Origin: Salinicola peritrichatus
Lineage (GTDB): Bacteria > Pseudomonadota > Gammaproteobacteria > Pseudomonadales > Halomonadaceae
Assembly (NCBI RefSeq): GCF_003206715.1
Contig: NZ_PZJU01000029.1
Span: 45,448 to 109,447 of the forward strand
Length of the DNA stretch: 64,000 nt
Direction of reading: 5' to 3'
Below, in pieces: positions 1 to 8,751 of this stretch. Position 1 is the stretch's first letter. The number at the start of each line of letters is the position of its first letter. The notes under the pieces were generated by a model. It was not told the origin of the DNA. It was given only the letters and a program-made list of their open reading frames with translations, and ran no database searches. The position numbers and the translations under genes are program-made.

Positions 1-73
1 GTTCTCTCCGCTTCGAGTCTGCGCTGCGTGCGCCTTGCGCTTCATCCCGCTCGCCGATTTATTTAGCGCTTCC
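1..73. mobile_element. Right end of a MITE-like element (family B), cut by window edge
   Basis: Bases about 27-73 match the last part of the complete element at 60591-60803 almost base for base, ending in the same 17-bp terminal sequence (57-73), whose reverse complement begins GGAAGCGCTAAATAAAT. The first 26 bases are more diverged. The left end lies outside the window, so length and target duplication cannot be read. No coding capacity is seen. Confidence 0.7.
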
Positions 74-134
74 CTGGGAAGACCCTGATGACCTATTCCG
101 CTGGAACACACGGCGTTATCGTCACTCCCGATCA

Positions 135-189
135 CTTCCCTCTTCTTCCTTTCCTCTTCCCTCTTCTTCCTTTCCTCTTCCCTCTTCTT
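135..189. repeat. Polypyrimidine tract of 21-bp tandem units
   Basis: A C/T-only stretch downstream of cdd made of 21-bp units at 135-155 and 156-176, identical, plus a partial third at 177-189. On the cdd-coding strand it is purine-only. It begins 3 nt beyond the cdd stop codon, so it would lie in the 3' end of the nucleoside-operon transcript. No hairpin terminator is seen here. Confidence 0.85.
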
Positions 190-191
190 TC

Positions 192-632
192 TCACTCCAT
201 CCCCGATGTCTTGTTCAGGTTCTCCGGGCCGAAGGAGTCGGGCAGCAGCTCGTCCATGGTGTAGTGCTTGAGCGGGGCGCCGTCGCCGTCGAGGACGACG
301 ATCTCGGTTTCCGGCGTGGCGAATTCGCGAATGCGCTGGCGGCAGTCGCCGCAGGGCGTGCACAGATGTTCGCCGGGGCCGATGACGTAGATGGTACGAA
401 TGGTTCGTTCGCCGCTGGTGACCAGTCCGGCGATGGCGCTGGCCTCGGCGCAGAGTCCCTTGTAGTTGGCGCTTTCGACGTTGCAGCCGAGGTAGTGGCG
501 GCCGCTTTCGCTGATCAGTAGCGCGCCCACCGGATGCGCGGAGTAGGGCACGTAGGCGTTGTCGCGCACGGCGAGCACCGCCTGGCGGATGGCCTCGGGA
601 ACGATGACCTTGGGAGCGAGAGTCTCAGGCAT
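192..632 (-). CDS. cdd: Cytidine deaminase
   Basis: Deaminates cytidine and deoxycytidine to uridine and deoxyuridine in the cytosol, feeding pyrimidine nucleosides into salvage. The zinc-site motifs are visible: CAEASA with its Cys-Ala-Glu, then PCGDC further on. Three cysteine ligands indicate the short homotetrameric class rather than the larger dimeric E. coli type, and 146 aa fits. I chose the ATG at 632 because AGGA precedes it at good spacing; an in-frame ATG at 650 would add six residues but lacks a ribosome site. The start overlaps the deoD stop by 8 nt, so translation is probably coupled. Last gene of the deo operon. Confidence 0.95.
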   Translation of the reverse strand: MPETLAPKVIVPEAIRQAVLAVRDNAYVPYSAHPVGALLISESGRHYLGCNVESANYKGLCAEASAIAGLVTSGERTIRTIYVIGPGEHLCTPCGDCRQRIREFATPETEIVVLDGDGAPLKHYTMDELLPDSFGPENLNKTSGME

Positions 633-1371
633 GGCGGTTTTCCTGGGCATGGTGGGCCCGATCGTCGCGAATCAGGCCCTCGAGAGTGATCGCCATCATC
701 TCGGAAAAGCCGGTCTGGCGCGATATGGCATCGAGCGCCTCGCCGTTGAGGATATGATCGGAGACGGTGCACACCGTGAGTGCCCGGGCGCCGAACTCGG
801 CGGCGACGCCATAGAGGCCGGCAGCCTCCATCTCGATGCCGAGAATGCCGTGGCGCTTCATGACCTGAAAGAAGTCGCTGTTCGGTGTGTAGAACAGATC
901 CGCCGAGAACAGGTTGCCCACCTTGACCTTCGTGCCGCGCTCGCGGGCGGCATCGAAGGCATGCCGGGTGAGGTCGAAGTCGGCGATGGCGGCGAAATCG
1001 TGGCCACCGAAGCGCGTTCGATTGACCCCGGAATCGGTACAGGCGCCCATGCCGATGACGATGTCGTTGACCGTCACGTCGTCGCGCACGGAGCCGCAGG
1101 AACCGACCCGCACCAGACGCTTGACGCCGTACTCGGTGATCAGCTCCTTGGCGTAGATGGAGAGTGACGGAATGCCCATGCCGCTGCCCATGACGGAAAT
1201 CTTCCGTCCTCGGTAGCTGCCGGTGAAGCCGAGCATGTTGCGCACGCGGTTGACGCACTCGATGTCGTCGAGAAAGGTCTCGGCGATGAACTGGGCGCGC
1301 AGCGGGTCGCCGGGCATCAATACGGTGTCGGCAAAGTCGCCCGGCCGGGCTTCGATATGGGGCGTGGGCAT
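625..1371 (-). CDS. deoD: Purine nucleoside phosphorylase, DeoD type
   Basis: Phosphorolysis of purine (deoxy)ribonucleosides to free base and (deoxy)ribose-1-phosphate, which DeoB then isomerises. The 248-aa protein follows E. coli DeoD closely: N-terminal TPHI with its active-site His, MPGDPLR phosphate-binding loop, RVGSCGS, the EMEAAG ribose-binding motif near residue 180, and TVSDH with the catalytic Asp. The C-terminus is about ten residues longer than E. coli's. The gene lies 16 nt after deoB with GAGGAG 10 nt before the ATG. Part of the nupX/deoC-A-B-D/cdd operon. Confidence 0.97.
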   Translation of the reverse strand: MPTPHIEARPGDFADTVLMPGDPLRAQFIAETFLDDIECVNRVRNMLGFTGSYRGRKISVMGSGMGIPSLSIYAKELITEYGVKRLVRVGSCGSVRDDVTVNDIVIGMGACTDSGVNRTRFGGHDFAAIADFDLTRHAFDAARERGTKVKVGNLFSADLFYTPNSDFFQVMKRHGILGIEMEAAGLYGVAAEFGARALTVCTVSDHILNGEALDAISRQTGFSEMMAITLEGLIRDDRAHHAQENRHA

Positions 1372-1387
1372 GTTCAGTCGTCTCCTC

Positions 1388-2629
1388 TCAAGACGTTTCT
1401 TCTTTCAAGACGTTTCTCTTGGGGGGTATTTCGTCGAGCAGCGAGCGCCCGTAATCCATTGGCGACAGGCCGAAGTGCTCGGCCAGCGTCTGGCCGATGT
1501 CGGCGTAGGTCTCGCGCTGGCCGTAATTACCGGGGCGCAGGGCGTCGCCGGCGATCAGCACCGGTACCTGCTCGCGGGTGTGGTCGGTGCCATGCCAGGT
1601 CGGGTCGTTGCCGTGGTCGGCGGTGAGAATCAACAGGTCGCCGGGGGCGAGCCTGGCCATCACTTCCGGCAGGCGGCGATCGAAGGCTTCCAGCGCGCTG
1701 GCGTAGCCTTCCGGGTCGCGGCGGTGGCCGTAGAGGGTGTCGAAGTCGACGAAGTTGGTCATCACCAGGGTTCGCTCACCGGCTGCGTCGATCGCTTCGA
1801 GCGTGGCATCGAACAGGGCGTCATGGCCATGAGCCTTGATCATTTTCGAGACACCGCAGTGGGCATAGATATCGCCGATCTTGCCGACGCCGAGCACCGT
1901 GCCGCCGTCGTCATGCAGCCTCGAGAGCACGGTCGGCGTGGGTGGCTCGATGGCGTAGTCGCGGCGGTTGCCGGTGCGCTCGAAGGTTTCCGGTGTCTCG
2001 CCGGTAAAGGGACGGGCGATGACCCGGCCGATGTTGTAGGGCATCAGCAGTTCGCGGGCGATTTCGCACAGGCGATAGAGGCGGTCGAGACCGAAGTGGG
2101 CCTCGTGGGCGGCGATCTGAAACACTGAGTCCGCCGAGGTGTAGACGATCGGCTTGCCGCTCCGGATATGTTCCTCGCCGAGTCGCTGAATCACCGGGAC
2201 GCCGGAGGCGTGGCAGTTGCCGAGCACGCCGGGCAGATCGGCGCGTTCGATCAGCGCTTCCAGCAATTCGGGCGGAAAGCTGTTCTCCAGGTCGGTGAAG
2301 TAGCCCCACTCGAACAGCGCCGGCACGCCGGCGATCTCCCAGTGACCGGAGGGCGTGTCCTTGCCGGAGGATATCTCCCGGGCGCAGGCGTAGGCCCCTT
2401 CGACGGTTGCGGGAACCTCGACGCCCACCGCCCATTCGCCGGTGCTCAGATGATGAGCGTGATAGAGGCCTAGTCGACCGAGGTTGGGTAGCTCGAGTGG
2501 GCGGCCGGCATCGGCACGACAGCGGGCGATATGACCCAGGGTGTCCGAGCCGGCGTCGCCGAACGCCTCGGCATCCGGGGCGTTGCCGATGCCGAAGGAG
2601 TCGAGCACCAGCAGGATGGCGCGGGTCAT
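1388..2629 (-). CDS. deoB: Phosphopentomutase
   Basis: Interconverts (deoxy)ribose-1-phosphate and -5-phosphate, linking the phosphorylases (DeoA, DeoD) to the aldolase DeoC. An alkaline-phosphatase-superfamily metalloenzyme of 413 aa (E. coli 407). Visible metal-site motifs are the N-terminal LVLDSFGIG with Asp10, and [16 protein letters not shown] near the C-terminus, carrying the Asp and His ligands. The start overlaps the deoA stop by 4 nt (ATGA), a classic coupling arrangement. Cytosolic. Confidence 0.97.
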   Translation of the reverse strand: MTRAILLVLDSFGIGNAPDAEAFGDAGSDTLGHIARCRADAGRPLELPNLGRLGLYHAHHLSTGEWAVGVEVPATVEGAYACAREISSGKDTPSGHWEIAGVPALFEWGYFTDLENSFPPELLEALIERADLPGVLGNCHASGVPVIQRLGEEHIRSGKPIVYTSADSVFQIAAHEAHFGLDRLYRLCEIARELLMPYNIGRVIARPFTGETPETFERTGNRRDYAIEPPTPTVLSRLHDDGGTVLGVGKIGDIYAHCGVSKMIKAHGHDALFDATLEAIDAAGERTLVMTNFVDFDTLYGHRRDPEGYASALEAFDRRLPEVMARLAPGDLLILTADHGNDPTWHGTDHTREQVPVLIAGDALRPGNYGQRETYADIGQTLAEHFGLSPMDYGRSLLDEIPPKRNVLKEETS

Positions 2630-3960
2630 GGCAGATCCTCCCGGCGTAGGGTGGCGTGAATCAACGGTGGTGGCGCATCGCTGGACGTGTCGCTCAGGCT
2701 GAAGGCAGCGCGCAGCCGTTCACTGACGGCGCTTGCCTCCGACTCGCTACGGGCATGAATCCGCGCCAGCGGCTGGCCGCGTTCGACCCGCTGGCCGAGT
2801 GCGGCGATGCGCGAGAGGCCGACACGGTGATCGATGGTGTCCCCGGCGTTGCGCCGTCCGCCACCCAGTTCGACCACCGCCAGGCCCAGCGCGCGGGTAT
2901 CGATGGCGCCGAGCGTACCGCTCGCGTCGGCGGCGATTTCCGTTTCGTAGGGCGCGGCTTCGAGATAGTGATGCGGGCGTTCGGCCAGATCGCCGGGGCC
3001 GCCCAGGCCATGAACCATGCGCGAGAAGCGCTCCAGTGCCTCGCCCGAGTCGAGCGCGCGATCCAGGCGTCGTGTTGCGTCGGCGATGTCGCTGGCGATG
3101 CCGGATTGGATCAGTATCTCCAGGGCAAGCGCACGAGTCACGTCATGGAGACGGCTCTCCCCCTTCTCGCCACGAAGCAGGCGTAACGCTTCAAGGATCT
3201 CCAGCGCATTGCCGGCACAGTCGGCCAGCGGCTGGTTCATGTCGGTGAGCAGCACGCTGGTCTTCGTGCCGGCATCGCAGCCGATGGCGACGATGGCTTC
3301 CGCCAGCTCGCGGGCGGCTTGCGGCGTGGGCATGAAGGCGCCGCTGCCGACCTTGACGTCCATCACCAGCGTTTCCAGCCCGCAGGCGAGCTTCTTGCCG
3401 AGGATCGAGGCGACGATCAACGGCAGCGATTCCACCGTGGCGGTGACGTCGCGCACCGCGTAGAGGCGCTTGTCGGCGGGAGCGAGCGATCCGGTCTGGC
3501 CAATGATCGCCACGCCGGCCTCTTTCACCAGGCGGCGGAAAGTGGCATCGGATGGCGCGACGTCATAGCCGGGAATCGACTCCAGCTTGTCCAGGGTGCC
3601 ACCGGTATGTCCCAGGCCGCGCCCGGAGACCATCGGCACGAAGCCGCCGCAGGCGGCGACCCACGGCCCCAGCACCAGCGACACCAGATCGCCGACGCCA
3701 CCGGTGGAGTGCTTGTCGAGCACCGGGCCATCCAGATCGAGATCGTCCCAGCGCATCACCTGGCCGGAGTCGCGGATGGCTTCGGTCAGCGCGACCGCTT
3801 CTTCGCGCCGCATGCCGTTGAGGTAGACCGCCATGGCGAAGGCGCCGATCTGGGCGTCGCCGATGCTGCCGTCGGCGATGCCGTTCATGACGAGTCTCAA
3901 CATCGTATGATCGAGCGTTTGGCCGTCGCGCTTACGGCGCAGGATTTCCTGGATCATCAT
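2626..3960 (-). CDS. deoA: Thymidine phosphorylase
   Basis: Cleaves thymidine and deoxyuridine to base and 2-deoxyribose-1-phosphate. The 444-aa protein has the family signature [17 protein letters not shown] near residues 113-129, the phosphate-binding KHSTGGVGD loop, and [10 protein letters not shown]. Two consecutive Met codons (3960 and 3957) are possible starts; GGAG lies a few bases upstream of both. It follows deoC by 15 nt and overlaps deoB by 4 nt. The gene order deoC-deoA-deoB-deoD is that of the enterobacterial operon, with cdd added at the end. Confidence 0.97.
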   Translation of the reverse strand: MMIQEILRRKRDGQTLDHTMLRLVMNGIADGSIGDAQIGAFAMAVYLNGMRREEAVALTEAIRDSGQVMRWDDLDLDGPVLDKHSTGGVGDLVSLVLGPWVAACGGFVPMVSGRGLGHTGGTLDKLESIPGYDVAPSDATFRRLVKEAGVAIIGQTGSLAPADKRLYAVRDVTATVESLPLIVASILGKKLACGLETLVMDVKVGSGAFMPTPQAARELAEAIVAIGCDAGTKTSVLLTDMNQPLADCAGNALEILEALRLLRGEKGESRLHDVTRALALEILIQSGIASDIADATRRLDRALDSGEALERFSRMVHGLGGPGDLAERPHHYLEAAPYETEIAADASGTLGAIDTRALGLAVVELGGGRRNAGDTIDHRVGLSRIAALGQRVERGQPLARIHARSESEASAVSERLRAAFSLSDTSSDAPPPLIHATLRREDLP

Positions 3961-3975
3961 GGTCTACCGCTCCGA

Positions 3976-4764
3976 TCAATAGCCGCTGGTGGCCGGTTTG
4001 GCTTCGCCGCCTGCGAGGGTGGCGAGCAGCGCATCGAGCAGCCCCGAGGCGCCGAAGCGGAAGTGCGCCGGCGTCAGCCACGCCTCGCCCATGATGCGCG
4101 CGGCCAGCTCGAGATAGGCGCGGGCGTCTTCCGTGGTACGAATGCCGCCGGCGGCCTTGAAGCCGACTTCGCGGCCGCTGTCGCGGATCGCGGTCAGCAG
4201 GATCTCGGCGGCTTCCAGCGTGGCGTTGACCTTGACCTTGCCGGTGGAGGTCTTGAGGAAATCGGCGCCGGCTTCGAGGGCGATGTCCGCCGCCTGACGG
4301 ATCAGCGCCGGCTCCTGCAGTTCGCCGGTCTCCAGGATCACCTTGAGCAGGCGCTCGCCGCAGGCGGCGCGACAGGCTGTCACCAGGGCTCGGCCGGCTT
4401 CGGCATCGCCGCCGATCAGTGCCTTGTAGGGGTACACCACGTCGACTTCGTCCGCGCCGGCGGCCACCGCCGCGCGGGTTTCCCGCGCGGCACGTTCGGC
4501 GTTGACGCAGCCGTCCGGGAAGTTGGTGACGGTGGCGATGCGTACGCGATCGCGCAGGTCTGTATTTCGCAGCCCCATGTCGCGAAGCTCGCGATCGGCG
4601 GTTGCGATGAACGCCGGGTAGATGCAGACCGCGGCGGGCGAGCCCTGGGGTGTCTCGGTACGGCGGCAGAGCGCGGCGATGCGCTCGTCGTTGTCATCGT
4701 CGTTGAGGGAGGTCAGGTCCATCATTGCCAGCGCCAGGCTGGCGGCGTGCTCGAGTGTCATCAT
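3976..4764 (-). CDS. deoC: 2-deoxyribose-5-phosphate aldolase
   Basis: Splits deoxyribose-5-phosphate into acetaldehyde and glyceraldehyde-3-phosphate, the last step of deoxynucleoside catabolism. 262 aa (E. coli 259). Lys171 in DFLKTSTGK is the Schiff-base lysine and Lys203 in GFKAAGGIRT is the second active-site lysine; Asp107 in the DEVDVV region is also kept. AGGAG lies 7 nt before the ATG at 4764. The upstream gene is the nucleoside transporter, but a 143-bp inverted-repeat element lies between them, ending only 17 nt before this start codon. Confidence 0.97.
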   Translation of the reverse strand: MMTLEHAASLALAMMDLTSLNDDDNDERIAALCRRTETPQGSPAAVCIYPAFIATADRELRDMGLRNTDLRDRVRIATVTNFPDGCVNAERAARETRAAVAAGADEVDVVYPYKALIGGDAEAGRALVTACRAACGERLLKVILETGELQEPALIRQAADIALEAGADFLKTSTGKVKVNATLEAAEILLTAIRDSGREVGFKAAGGIRTTEDARAYLELAARIMGEAWLTPAHFRFGASGLLDALLATLAGGEAKPATSGY

Positions 4765-4781
4765 TATGTCTCCTGAGCCTG

Positions 4782-4924
4782 AGAGGGTGTCTACAAAAGG
4801 GCTGCATTCGGCAATACGGCGTTGAAATCGTCCTCACAATGCTCATTTACGACTTGTAAACTGCGCTTGTTCGGTCGATTTCGCCTTGTCTTGCCTTCAT
4901 TCGCCTGTTTTGTAAACACCCTCT
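4782..4924. mobile_element. MITE-like repeat (family A) between transporter and deoC
   Basis: 143-bp non-coding element with 17-bp terminal inverted repeats (4782-4798 and 4908-4924) that differ at one position. The interior (about 4820-4870, including the CTCATTTACGACTTGTAAAC core) matches the copies at 48197, 53390 and 62591. On either strand the ends could pair into a long stem. It lies inside what is otherwise a continuous minus-strand operon. Confidence 0.85.
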
Positions 4925-4988
4925 GAGCGGGAATGCCCGATCCGCACTTTGCCTGCGAGCTGGCGGATCATGGCCTCGATGCCGGCGA

Positions 4989-6260
4989 TCAGGCCGTTCC
5001 GGCCAGCGACAGGAAAATGCCAGCCAGTGTCGCGGACATCAAATTGGACAGCGTACCGGCGAGCACCGCCTTGAGGCCGTAACGGGCGATTTCCGGGCGA
5101 CGACTGGGTGCCAGGGTACCGAGACCGCCGAGCAGGATGGCGATCGACGACAGGTTGGCGAAACCGCACAGCGCGAACGACAGGATCGCCGCCGTATGCG
5201 CCGACATCGCCTGGCCGGTTTCCGTCACCGTGGCGTCGCCGCTGATATAGGGCGCCAGGTTGATATAGGCGACGAATTCGTTGACCACCAGCTTCTGACC
5301 GATGAACGAGCCGGCCAGGGTCGCCTCGTGCCATGGAATGCCCAGCACGAACGCCAGCGGCGAGAACAGCCAGCCGAGGATCATCGACAGGCTCAACGAA
5401 TCCACGCCGAACCAGCCGCCGATACCGCCGAGAATGCCGTCGATCATCGCGATCAGGCCGATGAAGGCCAGCAGCATGGCGCCGACGTTGGCGGCCAGCA
5501 TCAAACCGGAAGAGGCGCCGGAGGCAGCGGCGTCCAGCACGTTGGCCGGCTTGTCCTCGGCTTCCAGAATGGCCTTCGCCTGTTCGACGTGATCGTCCGG
5601 CTTTTCGGTTTCCGGCATCAGGATCTTGGCGAACAGCAGACCGCCGGGGGCGGCCATGAAGGAGGCGGCGATCAGGTACTCCATCGGGATGCCGAGTTCG
5701 GCATAACCGGCGAGAACGGAACCGGCGACGGACGCGAGCCCGCCACACATGACGGCAAATAGCTCGGATCGGGTCATGCCGGCGAGGAACGGTCGCACCA
5801 CCAGCGGTGCCTCGGTCTGGCCGACGAAGATGTTGGCCGTCGCCGACAGCGATTCGGTACGCGAGGTGCCCAATACCTTCTGCAGCGCACCGCCGAGAAT
5901 ACGCACCACCCACTGCATGATGCCTAGGTAATAGAGCACGGCCGTCAGCGACGAGAAGAAGATGATGATCGGCAGCACCTTGACGGCGAAGACGAAGCCG
6001 ACATTGCTGGGGTCGGCGAGATCACCGAACAGGAAGCCGATGCCATCGTTGGCATAGTTGATCACCTGGCCCACACCGCTGGAAAGGGTTCCCAGTACGC
6101 TTTGACCAAATGGAACGTAGAGCACGAAAGCCCCGATGCCGGCCTGAATGGCAAAAGCGCCGATGACGGTGCGCAGGCTGATCGCCCTGCGGTTGCTCGA
6201 AAAGATCAGCGCGATCAGCAGCAGCACGATGACGCCGACCAGACCCATGATGAGTGTCAT
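4989..6260 (-). CDS. Concentrative nucleoside transporter (CNT family, NupX/NupC-like)
   Basis: Inner-membrane cation-coupled nucleoside importer. 423 aa with many hydrophobic segments; family motifs seen are [12 protein letters not shown] (transport-domain GQxExP), the [11 protein letters not shown] loop, [12 protein letters not shown] and the C-terminal [14 protein letters not shown]. The sequence resembles E. coli NupX more than NupC. The start is the ATG at 6260, 8 nt after AAGGA; a longer reading from 6335 adds 25 hydrophilic residues with no support. First gene of the minus-strand operon that continues, across a repeat element, into deoC-A-B-D-cdd. It works with the divergent Tsx channel: Tsx crosses the outer membrane and this protein the inner. 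Confidence 0.93.
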   Translation of the reverse strand: MTLIMGLVGVIVLLLIALIFSSNRRAISLRTVIGAFAIQAGIGAFVLYVPFGQSVLGTLSSGVGQVINYANDGIGFLFGDLADPSNVGFVFAVKVLPIIIFFSSLTAVLYYLGIMQWVVRILGGALQKVLGTSRTESLSATANIFVGQTEAPLVVRPFLAGMTRSELFAVMCGGLASVAGSVLAGYAELGIPMEYLIAASFMAAPGGLLFAKILMPETEKPDDHVEQAKAILEAEDKPANVLDAAASGASSGLMLAANVGAMLLAFIGLIAMIDGILGGIGGWFGVDSLSLSMILGWLFSPLAFVLGIPWHEATLAGSFIGQKLVVNEFVAYINLAPYISGDATVTETGQAMSAHTAAILSFALCGFANLSSIAILLGGLGTLAPSRRPEIARYGLKAVLAGTLSNLMSATLAGIFLSLAGTA

Positions 6261-6626
6261 GTTGTTGTCCTTGGTGTTGGCCTTGATGAGTCGAAAATGC
6301 ATTCCAGAGCGTGTCGGGACCGAGGAAACGGACACGAGTCATGCCGACCGCCTCATGCCGCTCGTCCACGCATTGGTCAATGCCTTTTCTTGAAAGGTTT
6401 TTAACATTTTTTGGTTTTGCTCGTCACTTATTGTTTTTATTCTTACAAGCTCATAGAGTAGTTCCCGACGAGGCGAAGGCCCATATATAGTGCTTTTGGC
6501 TTGATATGACGCTTCGGCTCGGGCCATGCGTTCGCTTTCTCTCTAACCGGCTCGATTGCAGGGGAGATGAGAAAATAGTCACAAAATGAGCATCAACACG
6601 CCATAACAACAAAGTAGGGGGATGGC
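6261..6626. other. Divergent promoter region, transporter/deo operon versus tsx
   Basis: 366 bp without a believable gene. The middle (about 6380-6450) is much richer in A/T than the flanking genes and should hold the promoters for both directions. DeoR is encoded nearby, but I could not find a convincing match to a known DeoR, CytR or CRP operator by eye, so no site is called. Confidence 0.5.
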
Positions 6627-7625
6627 ATGGTAGAAGGACTCGCACGGCCGGCGGCGGCTGAACGGTGGGCAGGCAAGGGATCTCATCTTCTGGCGTTGTC
6701 GGTCTCGTTGGGATTGGGTTCGATGACGCTGGCGGCCGCTCCGGCCTGGGCCGCCGACGATCAGGGCGACGCGCCGGTCATCGAACAGGAGACGCCCGAT
6801 GCCGGCCCCACCGAAGAGGGCTCGACGGCGGACGGACCCTATCTCTCCGACTGGTATCACCAGAATCTGACGGTCATCGGCAGCAAGAACATTCGCTTCG
6901 GCCCGCAACCGGTCGACGACATCTACCTCGAGTACGAATTCTTCGGCCGCAAGGGGCCGCTGGATCTCTACGGTTACATCGATTTCCCGAAGTTCTTCGG
7001 TACCGGCAACGGCGCGGATAGCGGCATCTTCGACAAGGGCTCGCCGGTGTTCATGGAGCTGGAGCCGCGTCTCTCCATCGACGACATGAGCGGCAAGGAT
7101 CTGAGCTTCGGCCCGTTCAAGGAGTGGTTCGTCGCCTTCGACTATATCTTCGACTGGGGGCACAACACGGCCAACCGCCAGAACACGCTCTATGCCGGTC
7201 TGGGAACGGATATCGACACCGGCTCGCCGCTGGGGCTGTCGTTCAACTTCTACAAGCGCCGCCAGTGGGAGAACTACGGCGCCGGTAACGAGCATTCCTG
7301 GGACGGCTACCGCGCGCAGCTGAATTACTCCTATCCGCTGGGGAATTTCAGCAACGGTGCCTCGCTCACCTACGTCGGTTTCACCAACTACGACTTCGGC
7401 TCCGACCTGCGTGACAGCGACGGGCCTAGCCGTACCAACGAAGCGGTGGTGGCGACCAACGTGCTGCTTTACCAGTTCACGCATCTGCGCTTCATGGCGG
7501 TGGCGCGTTACTTCCATAACGGCGGCCAATGGAATGACGACGAGGTGCTGGACTTCGGCGACGGCCCGTTCCATCTGCGCTCCACCGGCTGGGGCTACTA
7601 TTTCGGTGTCGGCTGGCAGTTCTGA
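6627..7625 (+). CDS. tsx: Nucleoside-specific outer-membrane channel Tsx
   Basis: Beta-barrel channel for diffusion of nucleosides through the outer membrane. 332 aa. It matches E. coli Tsx along its length: YLSDWYHQNLTVIGS, DIYLEYEFFGR, SPVFMELEPRLSID, LSFGPFKEWFVA, GLGTDIDTGSPL and the terminal RSTGWGYYFGVGWQF ending in Phe, as outer-membrane proteins usually do. A signal peptide with a long positively charged N-region ends around APAWA-ADD (residue 43). Unlike E. coli it has an acidic linker of about 25 residues before the barrel. AGGGGG precedes the ATG. Divergent from the nucleoside transporter. Confidence 0.95.
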   Translation: MVEGLARPAAAERWAGKGSHLLALSVSLGLGSMTLAAAPAWAADDQGDAPVIEQETPDAGPTEEGSTADGPYLSDWYHQNLTVIGSKNIRFGPQPVDDIYLEYEFFGRKGPLDLYGYIDFPKFFGTGNGADSGIFDKGSPVFMELEPRLSIDDMSGKDLSFGPFKEWFVAFDYIFDWGHNTANRQNTLYAGLGTDIDTGSPLGLSFNFYKRRQWENYGAGNEHSWDGYRAQLNYSYPLGNFSNGASLTYVGFTNYDFGSDLRDSDGPSRTNEAVVATNVLLYQFTHLRFMAVARYFHNGGQWNDDEVLDFGDGPFHLRSTGWGYYFGVGWQF

Positions 7626-7668
7626 GCGGCGCCCAGCGCTTTTCATCATGTCTCTTGCCCACGTATAT

Positions 7669-7697
7669 CGGGGAGCCTTCGGGCTCCCCGAACTTTT
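7669..7697 (+). terminator. Rho-independent terminator after tsx
   Basis: Perfect 9-bp stem CGGGGAGCC/GGCTCCCCG (7669-7677 and 7682-7690) with a TTCG tetraloop, followed by AACTTTT. It lies 43 nt after the tsx stop and separates tsx from deoR. Confidence 0.9.
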
Positions 7698-7838
7698 GCA
7701 GCCTGGATACCATCTCTCCTAACCAGCCGATTGACAGTGCCCACGCGGCATGCGCTACTTGATTGACAATATCGGCAAAGCCTTGACTAAAAAGATAAAT
7801 CCAGAGGATGCGATGAGCGGGCACAAGGGAGTTAGGCA

Positions 7839-8615
7839 ATGAACGGACGCAGCGCCGTCAGGCTCGAACGGTTGCGCGAGGCGTTGAAGAACGGCGGTAC
7901 GATTCAGCTTGCCGATGCGGCCGCGTTGTGCGGCGTCTCCGAGATGACGATCCGGCGCGACATCGCCGCCAGCAACGGTGCCATCGTCTCCTTCGGCGGT
8001 CACCTGGTGATGGCCGACAATCCTCAGTTCGCCGCGGCCTACAACCTCAATGCGCAGAAGGATCGCTACGCCGGCGCCAAGCAGCGGCTGTGCGAGGCGG
8101 CCGCGGCGATGGTCGAAGAGGGCGACACGCTGTTCATCGACTGCGGCACCACCCTGATGCCACTGTGCGCGCTACTGCCACGGGACATGACGGTGACGAT
8201 CGTCACCTACGCGCTCAACGTCGCCAACGCCTTCAGCCAGCGCGACATGCCCAACATGCGCCTCGTCGTGCTCGGTGGACTCTACTACGCCTCGTCGCAA
8301 TCCTTCGGCGGCCAGGATGTCACCACCGCGATCCGCCGACTGGGCATCAACAAAGCGTTCCTCTCCGCTGCCGGCGTCCAGGCCGACAAGGGCGCCAGCT
8401 GCTTCCATTTTCACGAGGTGGCGCCCAAGCAGGCGGCGATCGAAAACGCCGAACGCTGCATATTGGTGGTCGACGAAAGCAAGCTCGACGTGATGCGGGC
8501 CGCCTTCTTCGCCGAACTCCCCGATTTCGATGTCATGCTGACCAGCGGCGATGCCGGCCGGGCATGGCAGACGCGCGTGGCCGGAGAGGGCGCTCCCGCC
8601 ATCCAAGTCGTTTGA
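7839..8615 (+). CDS. deoR: Deoxyribose-5-phosphate-responsive repressor DeoR
   Basis: DeoR-family repressor of 258 aa, expected to control the adjacent nucleoside genes. N-terminal winged helix-turn-helix at residues 24-41 (LADAAALCGVSEMTIRRD). The C-terminal sugar-phosphate sensor domain shows LFIDCGTTL, VTYALNVANAF, LSAAGVQADKGASCF and the terminal ILVVDESKLD. It resembles E. coli DeoR itself (same SEMTIRRD helix, same AGV..KGA.CF segment), not only the broad family. AAGGGAG lies 9 nt before the ATG. Its own transcription is separated from tsx by a terminator. Confidence 0.9.
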   Translation: MNGRSAVRLERLREALKNGGTIQLADAAALCGVSEMTIRRDIAASNGAIVSFGGHLVMADNPQFAAAYNLNAQKDRYAGAKQRLCEAAAAMVEEGDTLFIDCGTTLMPLCALLPRDMTVTIVTYALNVANAFSQRDMPNMRLVVLGGLYYASSQSFGGQDVTTAIRRLGINKAFLSAAGVQADKGASCFHFHEVAPKQAAIENAERCILVVDESKLDVMRAAFFAELPDFDVMLTSGDAGRAWQTRVAGEGAPAIQVV

Positions 8616-8751
8616 TTATCCTATCGTTTGTCTGAATTGCTTCTGGTGAATTGCTCTGTTTCACAGGAGGACTTCGCCTTGGCGCGAGGAGTAGGATGCT
8701 CTTGTGCCGATATCCTGCCAATCCTATCAACCCGGATAAGCGAGCGAGACG

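Noticed and set aside
6261-6626. DeoR or CRP operator in the nucleoside divergent region
   Set aside because: No match to the known palindromes good enough to defend by eye.
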